Positions 8,168 through 16,472 of a DNA stretch of 61,105 nucleotides are shown in pieces; within the stretch, counting starts at the first letter, position 1; each line of letters begins with the position of its first letter. Position numbers and translations under genes: made by a program. The notes under the pieces were generated by a model. That model saw only the letters and a program-made list of their open reading frames with translations, had not been told where the DNA came from and ran no database searches. Source of the stretch: Bacillota bacterium (GTDB taxonomy: Bacteria > Bacillota > Clostridia > Christensenellales > CAG-138); contig JAEYSE010000082.1 in the NCBI GenBank assembly GCA_023435025.1, positions 1 to 61,105 of the forward strand, in the 5' to 3' direction.

Positions 8168-10192
8168 ATGAGATTTGAACCAATGATTAATGCACGTCTT
8201 AAGTCATTTAAAACTATTTATGGCTATCAAAAGTTGTCTGATAGTGCCGCATTTGAATTACTTGTCAATAATGCAATTCTTGAAATGCACCAACCAGATG
8301 TTACAAAAAGTAACTTTGGTTTGCTTTCATATATGTCTGTTGGTGGTTCCAATGACATGGGTATTGACGGCATCGCAATTAAAGTGAATGGACTTTTTGT
8401 TACCTCAATCAAAGATGTTGATAATATAATCGAGTTACATAAGCGTATTAATGTTGAGTTCATTTTCGTGCAATCAAAATATAAGGAGAGCATAGATTCA
8501 GGTGAATATGGAAAATTTACAGATGGAATAATAGATTTTTTAGGCGAAGATCACTATGAACCCCATAATGAAAAAATTGATGAGTTATTGAGGGTCAAAG
8601 ATCATATTTTTTCTGATGATGTAATACTCAGGTGGGAGAAGAACCCAAGCATTAGAATATATTATGTGATTTTTGGGCAGTGGCGAGATAATCCACATGT
8701 ATTAGCAAAAACAAAGAAACTATATAGTGACATTTCTGATTTAAAAACTTATGCAGAGGTTATTGTTACTCATATTGATAGCGGTGTTTTAAGAAAAATT
8801 TGTGAAGAGAACGAGCATACATTTTCCACAATAATGAATGTTATTGATAGTTTCGAGCTAAATGAGGTTTCGGGTGTTAAAAACTCCTTAATTGTATTAT
8901 GCAATTCCTTAGAGCTTGTAAAGATGATTACGACCGACGAAGGAATAATTAGGAAGTCTCTTTTTACGGATAATGTGCGGGATTATCAAGGAAATACATC
9001 AATCAATAATGAGATATTAGATACACTATCCAATAACCCCAGTAATTTTTCATTGCTTAACAATGGTATTACTATAGTATGTACATCTATTGTCCCAAGT
9101 AATCGAAAAGTTACTTTGGTTAATCCTCAGATTGTTAATGGATGCCAAACTTGCCACGTTCTATTCGAGGCCCAAAAGCAGGGTATTAATTTAATTTCAG
9201 CTACAATAATTGCTAAAATTATTGCAACAGACAAGGACGAACTTACTAATTCGATTGTTAAAGGAACAAATAGTCAAAATATTGTCTATAATGAAGCCTT
9301 CGAAATTACTCGAGAATTTCACAAAAATTTAGAGGAATTCTTTGTTGTAATACAAGAAGGTAAAAGCCTAGACTTAATATATTATGAGAGACGATCTAGA
9401 CAATATATGCATGATACTTCAATTAGACCCACTCAGGTTGCAGGATTAAAAACACTTATTCAAAGTTTTGCTAGCATATTTCTTCGTTCTCCGCATAATG
9501 GTTCATCTCATGAAGCGTTGTTATTGAAGAAGTATCAAAATGTAATTTTTGTTGAAGGCCAATCTTATTATCCTTATTTCGTCGCAGCATTAATGTATTT
9601 AAATTTCGAAAAATTGATGCTTAGTGGATATATCGCCAGACGCTATGAGACTTATAAAAACCATATTCTTGTTTTGGCTAGTGAACAAGTAGCAGGAATC
9701 GCGCCAAGTATTAATGATAATAAAAAAATAGATGAATATTGCCGTAAACTAATTCATGTTATTTATGATATCAAAGAATACAATGATTGCATAAAACACT
9801 GTTGTTTTTTAATTGATGAAGTCATAGAATCTTGGGTAAACTCGCAAGGCAAGCAATACCGCCATGGAATTAAGGATAATGCCAATTTTACGCAGTATAT
9901 GCTTACATATATCAGAGGTGGGAAAACAAATGGAATGCAATTTGATAAAGAAGAAGAACCTAATTACCGTGGGAAGGTCGTTAAGTCAAAGCAAGATCGG
10001 TATGGATACTATTACGGATTTATACTTAAAGCACCAGAGAATATATTTTTTCATGAAAGCGACAACGCGAAACTGAATTTTGAAAATATATATGGTAAAA
10101 CTGTAATATATAGAGTGTTCTGTGATAGCAAAAAAGGTGAGGAACGCGCAGTAATACTTGATGTCTTATACGATGAAAAACTTGAAAATTAA
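8168..10192 (+). CDS. AIPR-family (abortive infection / phage resistance) protein with nuclease-like N-terminus
   Basis: The 674-residue protein carries the AIPR hallmarks: LFTDNVRDYQGNTSINNEIL (about 266-285), SLLNNGITIVC (295-305) and NPQIVNGCQT (319-328). The N-terminus shows a restriction-endonuclease-like pattern, with an acidic residue in NDMGIDGIA (D63 or D67) followed by FIFVQSKYK (Q102, K104), as in PD-(D/E)XK nucleases of the D-QxK type. The family is linked to phage abortive infection; DNA cleavage is inferred. The gene is far more AT-rich than its neighbours and stands alone with its own terminator, so horizontal acquisition is likely. No methylase or second defence gene is adjacent. 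A tRNA gene lies about 550 bp downstream. Confidence 0.88.
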   Translation: MRFEPMINARLKSFKTIYGYQKLSDSAAFELLVNNAILEMHQPDVTKSNFGLLSYMSVGGSNDMGIDGIAIKVNGLFVTSIKDVDNIIELHKRINVEFIFVQSKYKESIDSGEYGKFTDGIIDFLGEDHYEPHNEKIDELLRVKDHIFSDDVILRWEKNPSIRIYYVIFGQWRDNPHVLAKTKKLYSDISDLKTYAEVIVTHIDSGVLRKICEENEHTFSTIMNVIDSFELNEVSGVKNSLIVLCNSLELVKMITTDEGIIRKSLFTDNVRDYQGNTSINNEILDTLSNNPSNFSLLNNGITIVCTSIVPSNRKVTLVNPQIVNGCQTCHVLFEAQKQGINLISATIIAKIIATDKDELTNSIVKGTNSQNIVYNEAFEITREFHKNLEEFFVVIQEGKSLDLIYYERRSRQYMHDTSIRPTQVAGLKTLIQSFASIFLRSPHNGSSHEALLLKKYQNVIFVEGQSYYPYFVAALMYLNFEKLMLSGYIARRYETYKNHILVLASEQVAGIAPSINDNKKIDEYCRKLIHVIYDIKEYNDCIKHCCFLIDEVIESWVNSQGKQYRHGIKDNANFTQYMLTYIRGGKTNGMQFDKEEEPNYRGKVVKSKQDRYGYYYGFILKAPENIFFHESDNAKLNFENIYGKTVIYRVFCDSKKGEERAVILDVLYDEKLEN

Positions 10193-10202
10193 GCCGTAAG
10201 AT

Positions 10203-10240
10203 CTTTTTCCACTATCATTATCTGGAAAAAGTTGTTTTTT
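10203..10240 (+). terminator. Terminator of the AIPR gene
   Basis: A 9-bp stem (10203-10211 with 10223-10231) is followed by TTG and seven T, 10 bp after the AIPR stop codon. Confidence 0.75.
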
Positions 10241-10359
10241 ATAAACCTGGAATCCTTTGCTTTAAACCTTTTTAGTTTTGCTTCGGTCAATGGAAGACTC
10301 GGTCCTTAGCAGAATCTAACTAGCGCAGTCACATATCCAGGCCTTGTGCAAAAATTAGA

Positions 10360-10378
10360 GGTGAGATGATTTGAACCT
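10360..10378 (-). repeat. tRNA-Pro 3'-end fragment (T-arm/acceptor)
   Basis: GGTGAGATGATTTGAACCT at 10360-10378 matches 10742-10760 inside the tRNA-Pro gene at 18 of 19 positions, in the same orientation. No other part of a tRNA can be folded around it. A duplicated tRNA 3' end is the usual footprint of tyrosine-integrase insertion, but T-arm sequences are shared by several tRNAs, so a relic of another tRNA is also possible. Confidence 0.5.
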
Positions 10379-10381
10379 TAC

Positions 10382-10573
10382 CCTGCCCGGGGCGCGCGGC
10401 CGCTCCGCACTGCTCGCGGTGCCTGCGCGCCCGTTCGCGGCTCCGGCTCCCTGCCCAGTGCGGACTCCCGCTGCGCGCTTCACGCTTGCAGGACCCGTCG
10501 CCCGCTCCTGCTGCCCTGCCCGGGGCGGACTCCCGCTGCGCGCTACGCGCTTGCAGGACCCGCCGCCCGTTGT
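10382..10573. repeat. Very GC-rich imperfect tandem repeat (about 65 bp x 3)
   Basis: Three units each begin CCTGCCC, at 10382, 10450 and 10515. Units two and three are nearly identical over about 55 bases at a constant 65-bp offset; unit one is diverged. The block is much richer in G+C than anything else in the window and directly follows the AT-rich island. Open frames across it are compositional artefacts. Confidence 0.75.
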
Positions 10574-10683
10574 TCTCCTGAAAAGTCCGCCACTGGCGGG
10601 CTTTTTTGCGCCTATGGCGCACCGGAGAACAACCCCTTGAACCCCGAAGGGGTTCGGCGGTGGTCAGGAGGTCGTATCCTGAC
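10569..10683. other. Cluster of nested hairpins, including a terminator-like element
   Basis: An outer inverted repeat GTTGTTCTCC (10569-10578) / GGAGAACAAC (10624-10633) encloses a 7-bp hairpin (10585-10591 with 10595-10601) followed by six T, and a second hairpin (10608-10612 with 10616-10620). Two more perfect 7-bp hairpins follow, at 10639-10655 and 10663-10683. No protein is encoded. It could be a structured RNA, a palindromic mobile repeat, or remains of an integration site. Confidence 0.6.
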
Positions 10684-10698
10684 TACGCTAGGCCAAAT

Positions 10699-10731
10699 AA
10701 AAAAGATGTACCTATTAGGTACATCTTTTTT
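10699..10731 (-). terminator. Terminator of tRNA-Pro (bidirectional)
   Basis: A perfect 14-bp stem (10699-10712 with 10718-10731) has T-rich flanks on both strands. It lies 6 bp past the 3' end of the tRNA gene. Confidence 0.85.
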
Positions 10732-10737
10732 ATTTGG

Positions 10738-10811
10738 TCTGGGTGAGAGGATTTGAACCTCCGGCCTCTTGAACCCCATTCAAGCACGCTACCAAACTGC
10801 GCCACACCCAG
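10738..10811 (-). tRNA. tRNA-Pro (anticodon GGG)
   Basis: The minus strand folds into a full cloverleaf: acceptor CTGGGTG/CACCCAG, D-arm GCGC/GCGT, and anticodon stem CTTGA/TCAAG with loop ATGGGGT giving anticodon GGG. The T-arm has loop TTCAAAT and the discriminator is A. CCA is not encoded. It is a single gene with its own terminator. Fragments of it recur on both sides (10360-10378 and 10927-10944). Confidence 0.93.
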
Positions 10812-10926
10812 ATATATGCCGCTTATCGCAGCGAAAATAATTATACTAAAGTGAGTATTGAATTGCAAGGGTTTTTTTGCCGCCCATATCGTCGGGGCAG
10901 GGGGAAGGCGGAGGGTATTCAAAATA

Positions 10927-10944
10927 CTTGAACCCCATTCAAGC
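10927..10944 (-). repeat. Duplicate of the tRNA-Pro anticodon arm
   Basis: CTTGAACCCCATTCAAGC at 10927-10944 is identical to 10768-10785 in tRNA-Pro, in the same orientation, 159 bp upstream of that segment; flanking bases do not match. Anticodon arms are frequent integrase crossover sites, so it may be an old attachment site. Confidence 0.7.
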
Positions 10945-11012
10945 GGCCCGGCAAAAAGCCCATTCATCAGGCAAATCAGCAGTGGATAATCGCTATTTTT
11001 AGGCTGGTACAT

Positions 11013-11040
11013 AAAAAATCCCCCGGCTATTCCGGGGGAT
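11013..11040 (-). terminator. Terminator of the ABC exporter operon
   Basis: A perfect 9-bp GC-rich stem (11018-11026 with 11032-11040) with a CTATT loop. On the minus strand it runs into a T tract at 11013-11018. It lies 17 bp after the permease stop codon. Confidence 0.88.
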
Positions 11041-11057
11041 CAGCAACAAAAAACAAA

Positions 11058-11912
11058 TTATCTGCTCTTTTTCGAATACCGCCAGATCGAAAGCCCGTAA
11101 AACACCAGCGCCGCGCCAAGGAGTATCACTATGCTGGTCCAGGTGGTCATTACGGTATCGCCCATTTTGAACAGTACGCCCATTTCCTGCTGGAAGCCCT
11201 CCACCATTTCAGCGGGCGCGCCCGCGAACACGGTCTGCATGGGCGCTTCCATCATCACCTGCCGCAGCAGCAGCGCCGCGTGGGAAACGGGGAATATCTT
11301 GATAACAAATTGGATTCCTTCGGGCAGCATGCCAATGGGCAGGTAGATGCCCGTCAAAAAGCCGATCAGCGTGCCGATGATGCTGCTGGCCGTACCGAAC
11401 GCGTTGTTGCTTTTAAAGAAGGAAATCAAAAACGCGATCATCGCCGTGTTGCACAGCGCGGAAAGCAGCAGCAGCGCGAGTACCTTGCAAAGCGCGCCGA
11501 AGGTCAGTAAGGCCCCGCCGCCGCCTGCAATATAAAGCTCCGCCAGCACCAACGTGATAAGCGTCATGATGATGCCGATGATAAACGAGGAAAGGATGTA
11601 GCCGCCCGCCACCTGGGTGTGGCGGATGGGGGAGGCGCTAAAATCCTTGATGAGCTTGTGCGCGCGGTCGTCCACCATGGTGCCGAACGCGCCCATCGTT
11701 GTCGTCATGGAAGTGACCGCAAGGAGCCCCGCCATGATCCAGCTGTCCATCAGCGCCTTTGCGCCCGGCATATCGGGCAGGTTTTGGAGCCATACGTCGC
11801 CTAAGAATAGCACGTACATGCCGATGATGATAAACACCGCAAGCAGGGAAAAGAACACGGAGGCTCTGTCCCGGAAAAATACCTTGAGGTTTCTGCTTAT
11901 AAATCCCATCAT
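11058..11912 (-). CDS. ABC-2 type transporter permease
   Basis: This 284-residue membrane protein has about six membrane segments and the ABC-2 fold: a cytoplasmic N-terminus (ISRNLKVFFRDRASVFFS), a large first outer loop (about residues 41-57), and the conserved late segment GIYLPIGMLPEGIQFVIKIF. It forms an exporter with the ATPase encoded just upstream (4-bp overlap, so translationally coupled). The substrate cannot be read from the sequence; relatives export drugs, antibiotics or polysaccharide. Confidence 0.88.
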   Translation of the reverse strand: MMGFISRNLKVFFRDRASVFFSLLAVFIIIGMYVLFLGDVWLQNLPDMPGAKALMDSWIMAGLLAVTSMTTTMGAFGTMVDDRAHKLIKDFSASPIRHTQVAGGYILSSFIIGIIMTLITLVLAELYIAGGGGALLTFGALCKVLALLLLSALCNTAMIAFLISFFKSNNAFGTASSIIGTLIGFLTGIYLPIGMLPEGIQFVIKIFPVSHAALLLRQVMMEAPMQTVFAGAPAEMVEGFQQEMGVLFKMGDTVMTTWTSIVILLGAALVFYGLSIWRYSKKSR

Positions 11913-12823
11913 TGCCGGATCTCCTTTCCGGTGATGCCGATGAACGCGTCGTCCATCGTGCCGTTCAATACTTCAAACCCGGCGATATGCGGCTTTGCGC
12001 GCTCTAATAGCGGCAGCGCCTCCATCGTGGAGGAAAGTTTAATCACAAGCCGGTCGGAAACCCTGATGTAGGTGAGCTTCATTTCCTCAAGAACAGTGAG
12101 GAGTGCCGCCTCGTCCGAAGGGAAGAGCTTGATAAGGTCGTTAGCGTATTGCTCCCTAAGCGCCGTAGGCGTTCCCTTAGCGGCAATCTCGCCGTTGTCT
12201 ATAATAATCACGTAATCGGCCTCGGCCGCTTCTTCCATATAATGCGTGGTCAAAAATACCGTCATGCCGGTTTCTTTTTGCAGTGTCTGCACGCTTTCCC
12301 ATACGCTTTTGCGGGTCTGCGGGTCAAGGCCGGTGGTGGGTTCGTCCAGGAACAATATTTTCGGCGTGTTGATGAGCGCCCGCGCAATGTCCGCCCGGCG
12401 TTTTTGCCCGCCGGAAAGCTTGCCGTATGGGCGCTTGATAAACTCCTTTACCGCCGCGGCGTTTGCCGCCCATTCCACAGCCGCGTTGAGCTTTGCACGA
12501 TTCTTGTGGTAAAAGCTACCGCGAACGCGCATGTTTTCTTCCACTGTAAGCAGCGGATCCAACAAGTGGTCCTGAAAAACCACGCCGATCGTGGAACGGA
12601 TGGCGGCGTCCGCCCTGCCTAAAGCATGCCCGTCGATTGTGACGGCCCCCGCATCCGGCTCAAGAATTGTGCAGAGGATGTCGATGGTTGTAGATTTTCC
12701 AGCGCCGTTGGGGCCTAAGAAGGCGAAAAGCTTGCCCGTTTCCACATAAAAACTGATGCCCTTTACCGCTTCCACAGCTCCATAGGACTTTTTGAGCCCT
12801 TCCACTTCGATGATCTTTTCCAT
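11909..12823 (-). CDS. ABC transporter ATP-binding protein (DrrA/multidrug type)
   Basis: This 304-residue ATPase has Walker A GPNGAGKST (37-45), a Q-loop in VVFQDHLLD, signature LSGGQKRR, Walker B ILFLDEPT and an H-loop TTHYM. A C-terminal extension of about 90 residues (LIKLFPSDEAALLTVLEEMK and on) is typical of the DrrA/NodI group. It powers export through the permease encoded next. A GGAGG ribosome binding site precedes the ATG at 12823. The 5' region up to 12980 lacks a convincing promoter match. Confidence 0.9.
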   Translation of the reverse strand: MEKIIEVEGLKKSYGAVEAVKGISFYVETGKLFAFLGPNGAGKSTTIDILCTILEPDAGAVTIDGHALGRADAAIRSTIGVVFQDHLLDPLLTVEENMRVRGSFYHKNRAKLNAAVEWAANAAAVKEFIKRPYGKLSGGQKRRADIARALINTPKILFLDEPTTGLDPQTRKSVWESVQTLQKETGMTVFLTTHYMEEAAEADYVIIIDNGEIAAKGTPTALREQYANDLIKLFPSDEAALLTVLEEMKLTYIRVSDRLVIKLSSTMEALPLLERAKPHIAGFEVLNGTMDDAFIGITGKEIRQ

Positions 12824-12980
12824 TCGCAGCCTCCTTGCGCTTTAGCGGTATTCCTATTTGTACCGCCCCCAAAACATTGTAATTATTTTCACATAAAACA
12901 AATTAGATGGCAAGTAAAAAATGGAAGCGACTTCGTCTGTATCGGCGATTCCGCTCCCTTGAAGATTTTAAGAACCCACA

Positions 12981-13032
12981 TTGACATCCGTCGTAAAAAA
13001 GGCGTATAATGATGGAGGGTAAACGTTAACCC
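12981..13032 (+). promoter_or_regulatory. Sigma-A promoter with LacI-type operator O1, upstream of the ROK/GRE genes
   Basis: TTGACA (12981-12986) and TATAAT (13005-13010) are 18 bp apart. GGGTAAACGTTAACCC at 13017-13032 is a near-perfect palindrome with a central CG, the hallmark of LacI-family operators, placed over the transcription start. Two similar sites lie before the alsE-like gene. The LacI-family regulator encoded at 17388-18398 is the likely ligand; CcpA binding to a cre-like site is the alternative. Confidence 0.85.
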
Positions 13033-13054
13033 TATTCATTTCCGGAGGCGCAGC

Positions 13055-14023
13055 ATGAGAGAATATATTCTGGGCATTGATGTCGGCGGAACCAAAATCG
13101 CATTTGGCTTGTTTAATTCTGCGAGGGTAATCGTTTACTATCGCAAAATTGCTACGAAAAAAGACGCGACCCCTGACGAAATGACGCAGATACTTTCCAA
13201 CGAAATCGACGATATCCTGCGCTGCAATAAGCTTACAGCTGATAATCTGAAAGGCATTGCGGCAGGCTTTCCTTCCTATGTGGATTTCGCGCGGGGCGTT
13301 ATCGTATTCACCACCAACATGCTCAACCTCAAAAACTACCGTGCAAAGGAAGCGCTTTCCGCGCGCTATCCGGGCGTGGAGGTCATCATCGACAACGATA
13401 CCAACATTGCCGCGCTCGCGGAGCATCGCCTCGGCGCCGGGTGCGGGTTCGACCATATGCTCTTTACCGCCGTGTCCACGGGCGTGGGCAGCGGATTTAT
13501 CATCAACAATCAGCTGTTTCGCGGCGCGTATGGCGGAGCTGGCGAATCGGGCCACATGCTCATTACGCCGGATCAGGGGGTTGAATGCGGTTGCGAAAAC
13601 CGTGGCTGCTTTATGAGCTACACCTCCGGCTCCATGATTATGAAGCACGCGCGGCTCGCGCTGGAGGCAGGGGAAAAATCGCTGCTGTATGATCTTGTAA
13701 ACGGCGATCTTGATGCGCTTAACGCCGCGCACCTCAACGAGGCGTACTGTAAGAACGATCCGCTCGCAATCCGCCTGCTGGATCAGATGGGGTATTACCT
13801 GGGCGTCTATGTTTATAACATGTTTATCGGCATGAACTTTAACTGCTATGTGTTTGGCGGCGGTATGGTTCAGTTTGGAGACGCGCTGTTTGATAGAATT
13901 CGCGCCACGTTCGATCGGTACAACCACGCGAAGGATCAGGAAATCTATCTCAAGCCGGCGCAGATCGGCGAGGATTGCGCGGTTGTTGGCGCTGCGCTGC
14001 TGTTTGACTCGAGGCCGTGCTGA
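13055..14023 (+). CDS. ROK-family sugar kinase (first of two in the locus)
   Basis: The 322-residue protein shows the ROK ATP-binding start GIDVGGTKIAFGLF (7-20), a catalytic Asp in IIDNDTNIAAL, and the zinc signature with a His in GESGHM and Cys residues in ECGCENRGCF. ROK kinases phosphorylate hexoses or amino sugars, usually at C6. It is the first gene of the run leading to the glycyl radical enzyme and sits behind a strong promoter with operator O1. It differs clearly from the AlsK-like kinase at 19903, so it may act on a different substrate, plausibly the one that becomes substrate of the radical enzyme. Specificity is inferred only. Confidence 0.87.
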   Translation: MREYILGIDVGGTKIAFGLFNSARVIVYYRKIATKKDATPDEMTQILSNEIDDILRCNKLTADNLKGIAAGFPSYVDFARGVIVFTTNMLNLKNYRAKEALSARYPGVEVIIDNDTNIAALAEHRLGAGCGFDHMLFTAVSTGVGSGFIINNQLFRGAYGGAGESGHMLITPDQGVECGCENRGCFMSYTSGSMIMKHARLALEAGEKSLLYDLVNGDLDALNAAHLNEAYCKNDPLAIRLLDQMGYYLGVYVYNMFIGMNFNCYVFGGGMVQFGDALFDRIRATFDRYNHAKDQEIYLKPAQIGEDCAVVGAALLFDSRPC

Positions 14024-14064
14024 CCGCTGGGCGGCACGACAATGCGGATTTAAGGGAGGGTACT

Positions 14065-16470
14065 ATGGGATATTTCGGAGAATCGACACAGAGAATCGCA
14101 AAAATGCGCGAGACACTGCTGAACACGCAGCCTGCAATCTGCGTGGAACGTGCAATATATACCACGCAGGCATACCGGGAAAACCTTTCTAAGCGCCCCA
14201 TTCTCAAGCGTGCGCTTGCGTTTGACAAAACGCTACGCAACATGAGCATTTATATTGAAGAAGGCACGCTGATCGTCGGCAATCAGGCGTCCGGCAACCG
14301 CTACGCGCCGATTTTCCCCGAATATGCGATGGATTGGGTAATCAAGGAGCTTGACGATCTGGAGAAGCGCGATGGGGACATGTTCTTGATCAGCGAGGAA
14401 AACAAACGCGTCCTGCGCGAAATCGCGCCGTTCTGGGAAGGCAAGACGCTCAAGGAAAAGGCGCTTGAGCTGATGCCGCCCATGAGCCGCCTGCTTTACG
14501 ACGCAGGCGTTATCCGCTGCGAAGGAAACATCACCGCGGGCGATGCGCACCTTGCGGTAAGTTATGAAACGCTGCTTACGCGCGGCATGCTCGCCGTCCG
14601 GAAGGATGCCGAGGAAGCCAAGGCGAAGCTTGACCTTTCCAATTTCAGCGATCTTAAAAAGCTGTATTTTTATGATGCTGTGCTCATCAGCCTGGACGCC
14701 TGCATTGCATATGCGGAGCGTTATTCGGCGCTTGCCTCGCAGCTGGCTGAAAAGGAAGCGGACCCTGCCCGGCGCGAAGAACTGCTTGAAATCGCCCGGA
14801 TCTGCAAAAAGGTTCCCGCGTATCCCGCAGACACCTTCCATGAAGCGTTGCAGTCCGTCTGGTTTTTGCACCTGCTGCTGCAGGTGGAGAGCAGCGGGCA
14901 TTCGCTCTCCTTCGGCAGGTTCGACCAGTTCATGTACCCGACGTTCCTTGCGGATATCGAAGGCGGCCGGCTTACGGAAGAGCAGGCGACGGAGCTTCTA
15001 GCAAACTTCTGGCTCAAGACGTTCACCATCAACAAGGTACGAAGCGCCTCGCATACCAAGTATTCCGCGGGCAGCCCGCTGTACCAGAACGTGTGCATCG
15101 GCGGCCAGACCACGGACGAAAAGGACGCCGTAAACAGGCTCTCATTCCTTGTGCTCAGGTCCGTCGCGCGGCTTAAATTGCCGCAGCCCAACCTGTCAGT
15201 CCGTTATCACAAAGGCATATCGGATGCTTTCATGAAGGACTGCATTGAGGTAATCCGGCTTGGATTTGGTATGCCCTCATTCAACAGCGACGAAACCACG
15301 ATCGATTCGTTCATCAAGTGGGGCGTATCCAAAGAGGATGCGTACAATTATAGCTCAATCGGCTGTATCGAGGTGTCCATTCCCGGCAAGTACGGCTACA
15401 GGACGTCCGGCATGAACTTCCTGAACTTCCCGCGCATCCTTATGGCGGGGCTGAACAACGGCATCGACGTGACGAGCGGGCAGCGCATTTGCAAGGACAT
15501 GGGCCATCTGCGCGATATGACTTCGTTTGACCAGGTCTGGCAGGTCTGGGAAGAGGTCGTGAAGATATTCACCAAGGAAAGCGTCATCATGGACAACTGC
15601 GCAGACTTTGCGCTTGAGGAGGAAACGGCAGACCCGCTGTGCTCCGCTTTTGTGGCGGATTGCATCGGCCGCGGCCTGACGCTCAAGGAAGGCGGCGCGA
15701 TCTATGACAACATCGGGCCTTTACAGGTAGGCATCGCCAACACGGGCGACGCTCTTGCCGTACTCAAAAAGCTCGTGTTTGAGGAAAAACGCATTACGCC
15801 GGCTCAGCTGTGGGACGCGATGATGGCGAATTACAGCGGCTCTGAAGGCGAGCGCATCCACAGCATCGTGGTCAATGAAGCGCCCAAATTCGGCAACGAT
15901 ATCGACTATGTCGATAAGCTGACAGCCGACTCGTACCAGGTGTATATCGATGAAATCGCCAAGTACCATAACACGCGCTATGGACGCGGGCCGATCAACT
16001 GCGGTTATTACGCGGGCACGTCCTCCATCTCGGCAAACGTTCCGCAGGGCGCGGGCGTCTGTGCGACGCCGGACGGCCGCTATAAAGGGGAGCCTTTAGC
16101 GGAAGGCTGCTCTCCTTCGCATGGCGCGGATACCCATGGGCCCACGGCGGTGTTCAAATCCATATCCAAGCTGCCCACCGCGGAACTGCTTGGGGGCGTG
16201 CTGCTCAACCAGAAACTGAACCCCTCCTCGTTGGTTGAAGAACGCGACAAGAAGAAACTAATTCTGCTTTTACGTACATTTTTTGACACGCTCAAGGGCT
16301 ATCATGTACAATACAATGTAGTATCACGAGATATATTGCTTGACGCGCAGAAAAATCCGGAGAAACACCGCGATCTGATCGTCCGCGTGGCGGGCTACAG
16401 CGCATTCTTCAACGTCCTCTCGCGTGAGACGCAGGACGATATCATTGGCAGAACGGAGCATGTTCTTTAG
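14065..16470 (+). CDS. Glycyl radical enzyme, YbiW/PflF subfamily (probable C-O lyase on a sugar phosphate)
   Basis: The 801-residue protein carries the glycyl-radical site RVAGYSAFF (G777) and the thiyl cysteine C434 in SSIGCIEV. The GCIE motif has Glu two residues after Cys, as in radical dehydratases, and excludes true pyruvate formate-lyase (Cys-Cys). Many stretches closely resemble what I recall of E. coli YbiW, such as LIVGNQAS, FPEYAMDW, QPNLSVRYH and DDIIGRTEH at the C-terminus. YbiW has been reported (from memory, not checked) to open the ring of 1,5-anhydroglucitol-6-phosphate. The start at 14065 follows the ribosome binding site GGGAGG. The activase gene follows 2 bp later. The position among sugar kinase, isomerase and epimerase genes supports a sugar-phosphate or anhydro-alditol-phosphate substrate. 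Confidence 0.9.
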   Translation: MGYFGESTQRIAKMRETLLNTQPAICVERAIYTTQAYRENLSKRPILKRALAFDKTLRNMSIYIEEGTLIVGNQASGNRYAPIFPEYAMDWVIKELDDLEKRDGDMFLISEENKRVLREIAPFWEGKTLKEKALELMPPMSRLLYDAGVIRCEGNITAGDAHLAVSYETLLTRGMLAVRKDAEEAKAKLDLSNFSDLKKLYFYDAVLISLDACIAYAERYSALASQLAEKEADPARREELLEIARICKKVPAYPADTFHEALQSVWFLHLLLQVESSGHSLSFGRFDQFMYPTFLADIEGGRLTEEQATELLANFWLKTFTINKVRSASHTKYSAGSPLYQNVCIGGQTTDEKDAVNRLSFLVLRSVARLKLPQPNLSVRYHKGISDAFMKDCIEVIRLGFGMPSFNSDETTIDSFIKWGVSKEDAYNYSSIGCIEVSIPGKYGYRTSGMNFLNFPRILMAGLNNGIDVTSGQRICKDMGHLRDMTSFDQVWQVWEEVVKIFTKESVIMDNCADFALEEETADPLCSAFVADCIGRGLTLKEGGAIYDNIGPLQVGIANTGDALAVLKKLVFEEKRITPAQLWDAMMANYSGSEGERIHSIVVNEAPKFGNDIDYVDKLTADSYQVYIDEIAKYHNTRYGRGPINCGYYAGTSSISANVPQGAGVCATPDGRYKGEPLAEGCSPSHGADTHGPTAVFKSISKLPTAELLGGVLLNQKLNPSSLVEERDKKKLILLLRTFFDTLKGYHVQYNVVSRDILLDAQKNPEKHRDLIVRVAGYSAFFNVLSRETQDDIIGRTEHVL

Positions 16471-16472
16471 CC

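Noticed and set aside
10382..10573. Possible CRISPR-like array
   Set aside because: Units are contiguous and nearly identical with no unique spacers, and no cas genes are nearby.
10371..10640. GC-rich open frames on both strands
   Set aside because: They result from tandem GC-rich repeats and hairpins; no ribosome binding site and repetitive Arg/Pro/Ala translation.
12968..13927. A 319-codon minus-strand frame opposite the first ROK kinase
   Set aside because: It is a mirror of a clear ROK kinase reading frame; the protein matches nothing and would run through the promoter and operator.
14065..16470. True pyruvate formate-lyase
   Set aside because: The active site has a single Cys in GCIE instead of the Cys-Cys pair, and the gene context is sugar kinases and isomerases rather than formate metabolism.
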